Part shown: positions 7,327 to 11,693 of the stretch, one piece after another
Layout: every line of letters starts with the position of its first letter
Numbering within the stretch: position 1 is the first letter of the stretch
DNA from: Oscillospiraceae bacterium
GTDB lineage: Bacteria > Bacillota_A > Clostridia > Oscillospirales > Oscillospiraceae
Assembly (NCBI GenBank): GCA_902795095.1
Contig: CADBKB010000039.1
Location: 1-11,693 of the forward strand
Direction of reading: 5' to 3'
DNA length: 11,693 bases
Notes under the pieces: model-generated
The model's database searches: none
What the model was told of the DNA's origin: nothing
Seen by the model: only the letters and a program-made list of their open reading frames with translations
Made by a program: the position numbers and the translations under genes

Positions 7327-8176
7327 GGCGGCCTCCTCTCAGCGCCAGAAGGGCGCGGGCGGCGGCCTGCACGGTGTAAACGCCGGGATCCAGATCCAGA
7401 CCGGCGCTGCGCAGACGGGCAAATACCTGGGTCACCTGGGGCACGTCCAGGCCGATCCTGGTGAGCTCGTCGCTGCGGGAGAAGACCTCCCGGGGCGAGC
7501 CGTCCATCCGGATCCTGCCGTGGTTCATGACGATGATGCGCTCCACGGAGGCGGCGATCTCCTCCATCGAATGGCTGACCATCACGATGGCGGCGCCGCA
7601 GCTTTTCCGGTAATCGCGCAGGTTTTCCAGGATACTTTCCCGGCCCACAGGGTCCAGACCGGCGGTGGGCTCGTCCAGGATCAGGATCTTCGGGCGCATG
7701 GCGATGACGCCGGCGATGGCGACCCGGCGCTTCTGTCCGCCGGAGAGCTCGAAGGGGGAGGCCTCCAGCATATCCTCGTCGACACCGACGAAGCCGGCGG
7801 CCTCGTAGACGCGCTCCCGGATCTCCTGCTCGTTCAGCCCCATATTCTTCGGGCCGAAGGCGATGTCGCGGTAGACGGTCTCCTCGAAGAGCTGATGCTC
7901 GGGATACTGGAAGACCAGCCCCACCTGGAAGCGGAGCTGCCGGGTGAAGGCGGGGTCGCTCCATACGTCCCGGCCCTCGAAGAGGACCCGGCCCGCGGTG
8001 GGCTTCAGCAGGGCGTTGAGATGCTGGATGAGGGTGGATTTTCCCGAGCCGGTGTGGCCGATGATGCCGATAAACTCCCCGCTGTCGATGCTGAGATCAA
8101 TGTATTCAATTGCAGTACGTTCAAAGGGCGTGCCGGCACTGTAGGTGTGGCCCAGACCCCGGGTTTCAAGTAACAA
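7319..8176 (-). CDS. ecfA2: Energy-coupling factor transporter ATP-binding protein EcfA2
   Basis: This is the second of the paired ABC ATPases that power ECF-type vitamin/metal uptake at the inner face of the membrane. It has 285 residues, with Walker A GHTGSGKS at 40-47, Q-loop Q90 in VFQYPEHQLF, signature LSGGQ at 144-148, Walker B ILILDE ending D168/E169, D-loop GLDP and switch histidine H202. The HTGSGKS P-loop and YPEHQLFEETV stretch are characteristic of EcfA2 rather than EcfA1. The start is a TTG (8176-8174), chosen because GGAGGT (8188-8183) sits 6 bases upstream and the homologous N-terminus begins there. The only upstream in-frame extension meets the ecfA1 TGA after six codons. It overlaps ecfT by 8 nt. 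The domain beyond about 225 is the C-terminal region that in this family helps contact the partner ATPase. Confidence 0.96.
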   Translation of the reverse strand: MLLETRGLGHTYSAGTPFERTAIEYIDLSIDSGEFIGIIGHTGSGKSTLIQHLNALLKPTAGRVLFEGRDVWSDPAFTRQLRFQVGLVFQYPEHQLFEETVYRDIAFGPKNMGLNEQEIRERVYEAAGFVGVDEDMLEASPFELSGGQKRRVAIAGVIAMRPKILILDEPTAGLDPVGRESILENLRDYRKSCGAAIVMVSHSMEEIAASVERIIVMNHGRIRMDGSPREVFSRSDELTRIGLDVPQVTQVFARLRSAGLDLDPGVYTVQAAARALLALRGGRHA

Positions 8177-8182
8177 AGGCGT

Positions 8183-8188
8183 ACCTCC
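8183..8188 (-). promoter_or_regulatory. Ribosome binding site that fixes the TTG start of ecfA2
   Basis: GGAGGT on the minus strand lies 6 bases before TTG 8176-8174, in the 18-nt gap after the ecfA1 stop codon. No ATG or GTG lies nearby in frame that would preserve the start of the conserved domain, so this site decides the unusual start codon. Confidence 0.85.
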
Positions 8189-8194
8189 GAAAAA

Positions 8195-9043
8195 TCAGCG
8201 GGCGAAGCAGCGATAGATGGCGTCGGCGCACTCCTCGACGCTCAGGGCGTCGAGAGGAAGATCGCAGCCGGCCTGGTTGAGGGCGTAAAGCAGCTCGACG
8301 GTCTGAGGGGCGCACAGCCCCACCTCCGCCAGACGCTCCGGCCGGGAGAAGACCTCCCGGGGCGTGCCGTCGGCGATGATTCGGCCGCCGGCCATCACCA
8401 CGACGCGGTCGGCCATGGCGGCCTCGGTCATGTGGTGGGTGATGAGCACCACGGTGATGCCGTGCTCCCGGCACAGGGTGCTGACGGTGGAAAGCACCTC
8501 CTGCCGACCCTGGGGATCAAGCATGGCGGTGGGCTCGTCCAGCACAATGCAGCGCGGACGCATGGCGATGACGCCGGCGATGGCGATGCGCTGCTTCTGG
8601 CCACCGGAGAGCAGATGGGGGGCATGCTCGCGGAATTCGTACATGCCCACCTCCCGCAGGGCGTCGTCCACACGCCGCCGGATCTCCGGCGGGGCCACGC
8701 CCAGGTTCTCCGGGGCAAAGGCCACGTCCTCCTCGACAACGTTGGAAACGATCTGGTTGTCCGGATTCTGGAATACCATGCCCACGGTGCGGCGGATTTC
8801 CAGCAGAAGGTCCTCGTTGGCGGTGTCCATACCGAACACCGAGACGCTGCCGCCCTGGGGCAGCAGGATGGCGTTGAAATGCTTGGCCAGGGTGGATTTT
8901 CCCGACCCGTTATGTCCGAGAACGGCCACAAAGGAGCCCTCTTCCACGTCCAGGCTCAGATTATCAAGCACAGGGACGGCGACCTTGCCCTCCTGGGGCT
9001 CATATTGAAATGTAATATTGCTTGCACAGATGGCGTTACTCAT
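8195..9043 (-). CDS. ecfA1: Energy-coupling factor transporter ATP-binding protein EcfA1
   Basis: This is the first ABC ATPase of the ECF module; it pairs with EcfA2 and docks on EcfT to drive uptake of vitamins or metal ions by partner S components. The product is 282 residues, with Walker A GHNGSGKS at 43-50, Q-loop Q92 in VFQNPDNQIV, signature LSGGQ at 145-149, Walker B ending D169/E170, the PTAMLDP D-loop and switch histidine H203. The GHNGSGKST P-loop and FQNPDNQ are typical of EcfA1. The frame is open for 31 more codons upstream, to 9136, but I chose ATG 9043-9041. The family N-terminus starts there, the extension runs back into the methyltransferase gene and has no recognisable homology, and AAGGAA lies 7 bases upstream. 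ecfA2 follows after 18 nt in the same frame. Confidence 0.95.
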   Translation of the reverse strand: MSNAICASNITFQYEPQEGKVAVPVLDNLSLDVEEGSFVAVLGHNGSGKSTLAKHFNAILLPQGGSVSVFGMDTANEDLLLEIRRTVGMVFQNPDNQIVSNVVEEDVAFAPENLGVAPPEIRRRVDDALREVGMYEFREHAPHLLSGGQKQRIAIAGVIAMRPRCIVLDEPTAMLDPQGRQEVLSTVSTLCREHGITVVLITHHMTEAAMADRVVVMAGGRIIADGTPREVFSRPERLAEVGLCAPQTVELLYALNQAGCDLPLDALSVEECADAIYRCFAR

Positions 9044-9050
9044 TTGGCTG

Positions 9051-9057
9051 TTCCTTA
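9051..9057 (-). promoter_or_regulatory. Ribosome binding site of ecfA1 overlapping the upstream stop codon
   Basis: TAAGGAA on the minus strand combines the methyltransferase stop codon (TAA, 9057-9055) with the Shine-Dalgarno AGGAA (9055-9051), 7 bases before the chosen ecfA1 ATG. This supports start 9043 over the longer alternative and suggests translation of ecfA1 by terminating or re-initiating ribosomes. Confidence 0.7.
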
Positions 9058-9918
9058 TTCTGCGGCCCAGCGGCCGGTGGCGCCGCAGGGGACCGTGAGA
9101 CCGGAGTCCGTGACGGGCAGGCCCAGCTCGCCGCATTCGCTCCTGCCGCCGAAGCGGGGACGGAAGATGCTGTCCATGATGTAGCCCAGGACGCTGGGGG
9201 CCAGACCCGTGGTATAGGAATTGATGATGACGAACAGGGGATGGTCCGATAATACCTTCGACGTTAATTCGACGAAGGGATAGAGGTTTTGTTCCAATTT
9301 CCAGATCTCCCCCGAGGGCCCGCGGCCATAGGAGGGGGGATCCATGATGATGGCGTCGTACTGCCGTCCGCGGCGGATCTCCCGCTCGACGAATTTCGCG
9401 CAGTCGTCCACGATCCAGCGGATGGGCGCGTCACCGAGGCCGGAGGACCGGGCGTTCTCCTTTGCCCAGGCCACCATGCCCTTTGCCGCGTCCACATGGC
9501 ACACGCTGGCCCCCGCCGCCGCGGCGGCGATGGTGGCGCCGCCGGTGTAGGCGAACAGATTCAGCACGCGGATCTCCCGGCCCGCGCCGCGGATGGAATC
9601 CATGATGTAGTCCCAGTTGGCGGCCTGTTCGGGAAATACGCCGGTGTGCTTGAAATTCATGGGCTTGACGTTGAATACCAGGGGCCCGTAGCCGATCTGC
9701 CAGCGCTCGGGCAGATGGTGCTCGGTCCAGTGGCCGCCGCCGGAGGCGGAGCGGAGGTAGCGGGCGTCATATCTGCGCCAGCGGGGATCGGTGCGGGACG
9801 TCTGCCAGATCACCTGGGGGTCCGGCCGCACAAGGATATAGCGGCCCCAGCGCTCGAGCTTTTCTCCGTCGGAGGTATCGAGCACCTCATAGTCCTTCCA
9901 TTGATCCGATATCCACAT
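9055..9918 (-). CDS. Class I SAM-dependent methyltransferase, RlmI/RlmK-like (COG1092-type), probable RNA methyltransferase
   Basis: The 287-residue protein carries the Rossmann-type SAM-binding core of the RlmI/RlmK (YccW/YcbY) group. Motif I reads VLNLFAYTGGAT at 118-129, with the acidic HVDAAKGM turn at 141-148. Motif IV is IIMDPPSYGRG at 190-200, the DPP-x-(F/Y)-G signature. Before the core lies FKHTGVFPEQAANWDYI (about 89-105), conserved in this group. Unlike E. coli RlmI (23S rRNA m5C1962; about 396 residues) it has no N-terminal PUA domain, having instead a short beta-rich N-terminus (DGEKLERWG at 17-25). It resembles the shorter COG1092-type proteins annotated only as SAM-dependent methyltransferases. 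The substrate, probably rRNA, is inferred from the family. The start ATG (9918-9916) has AGGAG at 9932-9928. It lies 24 nt after the PBP stop and 11 nt before ecfA1, in an apparent operon. Confidence 0.85.
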   Translation of the reverse strand: MWISDQWKDYEVLDTSDGEKLERWGRYILVRPDPQVIWQTSRTDPRWRRYDARYLRSASGGGHWTEHHLPERWQIGYGPLVFNVKPMNFKHTGVFPEQAANWDYIMDSIRGAGREIRVLNLFAYTGGATIAAAAAGASVCHVDAAKGMVAWAKENARSSGLGDAPIRWIVDDCAKFVEREIRRGRQYDAIIMDPPSYGRGPSGEIWKLEQNLYPFVELTSKVLSDHPLFVIINSYTTGLAPSVLGYIMDSIFRPRFGGRSECGELGLPVTDSGLTVPCGATGRWAAE

Positions 9919-9942
9919 GGCAAGTGTCTCCTGTCGTGATGA

Positions 9943-11693
9943 TTATCCGCCCTCGGGCGGGGTCGGGTCCGGGGTGGGCTCCGGCGTCGGCGCGGGCTCG
10001 GGCGTCGGGCTCGGGGCGGGCTCGGGCGTCGGCGCCGGCGTGGGGGCCAGGGATGCGGCGCTGTGCACCGTGCAGGTGGGAACATCCTCGCCGTTCCATA
10101 CGCCGCCGATGCGTACCGTGTTGCCCGGCACGCTGGCGCAGTAGTCGTTGGCGCGGCCCTGACCGCCCTCGCACCAGTTGATGGTGGTGTGGCCGGTACA
10201 GTATTCCGTGGGCGCGTCGATCTCCACCATGCGCTCGGTGACGGCGCAGCTGCCGTTGACGTCGTTCTTACAGGCGTCCGTGGCCAGCAGGTGGCTCTTG
10301 GAGCAGATCACATAGTCCTTCTCCGTGAGCTCCTGCACCACAAAGGTGCCCTGGTAGACCGGCTTGTTTTCCCTGCCGTCCACCAGCTTGGACATGACCT
10401 TGCGCCACATGACCACGGCGGGGTTGGTGTAGCTGCCGGAAAGGATGACCTCCTCCGGCTCGTCAAAGCCGCACCAGACCGAGGCGGTATAGTAGCCCGT
10501 GAAGCCGGAGAACCAGCGGTCATTGTTGTCCGAGGAGGTGCCGGTCTTGCCTGCCACGTCCATGCCGCCGATGGCGGCGGGAGCGCCGGTGCCGTAGCGG
10601 ACGGCATTCTCCAGCATGAAGCTCATGGCCCAGGCGGTGCTCTCGCTCATGGCCCGGTGGGTCTCCTGGGTGTTGTCCAGGACCACATTGCCCTCGCTGT
10701 CCACCACCTTGGTGTAGGTCCGGGCCTGGCGGAAGATGCCGTCGTTGGGGAAGGAGGCGTAGGCCGTGGCCATTTCGCGCACGGTGACGCCGTAGGTCAG
10801 CGCGCCAAGCGCCAGAGGCGCCAGCGCTTTGTCGGTGTAGTCCTTGTCGCCCATGTCCTCCTTCTCCACCAGGGAGTACATGTTGAGCTTGTTTTTGGCA
10901 AATTCAAAGGAAGCCTCCGGGGTCAGGTCCGCCAGCACCCGCACGGCGATGGTGTTGAGGGACTTCGCCACGCCGGTGGCGACGGTCATGCTCTTGCCGG
11001 AGGTGCCGCCGCCCTCGTTGGTGGGCCAGCCGTCCTCATAGGGGGCGTCCTTATAGATGGAATTGGGGGTGATGACGCCGTACTCCAGAGCGGGGGAGTA
11101 CACCGTCAGAGGCTTGATGGACGAGCCGGGCTGCCGCTGACTCAGGGTGGCGCGGTTGAGGTTCAGGAAGCCCTCCTTCTTGCCCACGCCGCCGGCCATA
11201 CCCACCACATCGCCGGTGGCGTTGTCCACAACCACGATGGCGGACTGAAGCTGCTGGGCACTGGTGGTGTTGGGCAGGTTGGACTTGTCCTCGTACACCT
11301 CGTCTATGATGGCCTGGACGTCGGAATCCAGGGTGGAATAGATGATATAGCCGCCGGTTTTCAGCTGGGTCATGCAGGCGTCGTAATCTCTGCCGGTCTT
11401 GGCCTGCAGATCCGCCACCACGTCGCGGATCACGGTATCGACGAAGTAGGAATAATCCCAGACCTTCTCCACCAGGCTGTCCTCGGTGAGCACGGCGCCG
11501 CACTTCGGGCAGTGGAGCACGTCGTGGGTGGTGGGCAGGGGCTCTTCCTCGGTCTGCTCGTCTTCGTCGGTCTTCTCTTCGTTATCCTCGGAGGTCTCTT
11601 CCTCCGTTTCGCCCGCTTCCTCGGATTCCTCCTTCTCCGCCTCGCGCTCGGCGCGGAGCTCCTCGAGCTCCTCCTCGGTGTAGGGCACCTTCT
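9943..11693 (-). CDS. Class A penicillin-binding protein (PBP1A-like), transpeptidase part; N-terminus beyond the window
   Basis: This is an outer-membrane-face (extracytoplasmic) peptidoglycan synthase that cross-links glycan strands. The frame is open to the right edge, so the transmembrane anchor and the expected GT51 glycosyltransferase domain are not visible. Numbering from the Val codon at 11688, the transpeptidase shows catalytic S189-x-x-K192 in QPGSSIKPL, S243-L-N245, and K381-T-G followed by SSDNNDRWFSGFTG. All three active-site motifs of a penicillin-binding fold are therefore present. Ahead of it lie a Glu-rich stretch (about 5-49), a CPKCG motif (60-64) and the YSYFVDTVI segment usual after the glycosyltransferase domain. 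The tail (about 460-545) has seven cysteines and ends in a Pro-Thr/Pro-Glu repeat. The stop TAA is at 9945-9943. It leads the apparent operon in this window. The GTG at 11688 is an internal codon. The class A call rests on the transpeptidase style and could be tested by the missing half. Confidence 0.92.
   Translation of the reverse strand, partial: KVPYTEEELEELRAEREAEKEESEEAGETEEETSEDNEEKTDEDEQTEEEPLPTTHDVLHCPKCGAVLTEDSLVEKVWDYSYFVDTVIRDVVADLQAKTGRDYDACMTQLKTGGYIIYSTLDSDVQAIIDEVYEDKSNLPNTTSAQQLQSAIVVVDNATGDVVGMAGGVGKKEGFLNLNRATLSQRQPGSSIKPLTVYSPALEYGVITPNSIYKDAPYEDGWPTNEGGGTSGKSMTVATGVAKSLNTIAVRVLADLTPEASFEFAKNKLNMYSLVEKEDMGDKDYTDKALAPLALGALTYGVTVREMATAYASFPNDGIFRQARTYTKVVDSEGNVVLDNTQETHRAMSESTAWAMSFMLENAVRYGTGAPAAIGGMDVAGKTGTSSDNNDRWFSGFTGYYTASVWCGFDEPEEVILSGSYTNPAVVMWRKVMSKLVDGRENKPVYQGTFVVQELTEKDYVICSKSHLLATDACKNDVNGSCAVTERMVEIDAPTEYCTGHTTINWCEGGQGRANDYCASVPGNTVRIGGVWNGEDVPTCTVHSAASLAPTPAPTPEPAPSPTPEPAPTPEPTPDPTPPEGG
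9946..10044 (-). repeat. Proline-rich low-complexity repeat encoding the PBP C-terminal tail
   Basis: About 33 codons alternate Pro with Thr, Glu, Ala, Ser and Asp (TPEPAP-type units). A perfect 17-bp direct repeat with 24-bp period lies at 9992-10008 and 10016-10032, corresponding to an eight-residue unit (PTPEPAPS / PTPEPAPT). Such tails on PBPs are often disordered and may span the cell wall. The DNA repeat makes copy-number variation likely. Confidence 0.85.
11542..11676 (-). repeat. Glu/Asp-rich low-complexity segment inside the PBP gene
   Basis: Codons for about 45 residues are dominated by Glu (with Asp, Thr, Ser, Lys), using GAG/GAA runs. The segment lies before the CPKCG motif and the transpeptidase domain, where a glycosyltransferase-transpeptidase linker is expected. 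It is in frame, and the surrounding domains are intact. Confidence 0.85.

Noticed and set aside
5758..7464. 568-codon plus-strand open frame opposite truA, ecfT and ecfA2
   Set aside because: It is His/Asp/Gln-rich and lies opposite three certain genes, with no motif. It is a shadow frame.
9044..9136. 31-codon N-terminal extension of EcfA1
   Set aside because: The added residues are Arg/Gly-rich, lie within the methyltransferase gene and match nothing in the family. The ATG at 9043 has its own Shine-Dalgarno.
11686..11688. GTG as the start of a 581-residue PBP fragment
   Set aside because: The frame is open to the window edge, no ribosome binding site can be judged, and a protein starting here would lack a membrane anchor or signal. 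It is best read as an internal Val codon of a longer PBP.

Overview
The window comes from a high-G+C, endospore-forming member of the Firmicutes (Bacillota), most likely class Clostridia and plausibly an Oscillospirales/Ruminococcaceae-type gut bacterium. This rests on a complete SpoIVA spore-coat ATPase, a ClpE-type chaperone with an N-terminal Cys4 zinc finger, an ecfA1-ecfA2-ecfT-truA cluster, a DUF5711-like membrane protein, and good AGGAGG-type ribosome binding sites. The taxonomic placement is inference. All the recognisable genes are of chromosomal, housekeeping type. I saw no tRNA or rRNA, insertion sequence, phage gene, CRISPR array or toxin-antitoxin pair.

Layout: two genes read rightward. 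The first is the 3' end of a UDP-GlcNAc 2-epimerase gene, closed by a near-perfect intrinsic terminator. The second is spoIVA, which has a candidate sigma-E-like promoter. It meets the leftward genes at a 12-bp-stem hairpin at about 1997-2024 that probably terminates both strands. Everything from there to the right edge lies on the minus strand. In transcription order (right to left) these are a class A penicillin-binding protein (N-terminus outside the window), a class I SAM-dependent methyltransferase, ecfA1, ecfA2, ecfT, truA, a DUF5711-like membrane-anchored propeller protein, and clpE. From the PBP to the DUF5711-like gene, adjacent genes overlap or are separated by at most about 24 nt, so they look like one operon. 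clpE follows a 73-nt gap that holds a possible promoter of its own. No stretch longer than about 100 bases lacks a gene.

The leftward cluster combines cell-wall synthesis (PBP), RNA modification (methyltransferase, TruA), the shared energising module of an ECF vitamin/metal importer (EcfA1-A2-T, with no substrate-binding S component here), an uncharacterised surface protein, and protein quality control (ClpE). I do not see a clearly new biological system. The points most worth checking are an acidic, Glu-rich insertion with a CPKCG zinc-ribbon-like half-site ahead of the PBP transpeptidase domain, the Cys-rich C-terminus of that PBP, the DUF5711-like gene translationally coupled to truA, a substitution at a reported functional threonine in SpoIVA, and the in-frame arrangement of ecfA1 and the TTG-started ecfA2.
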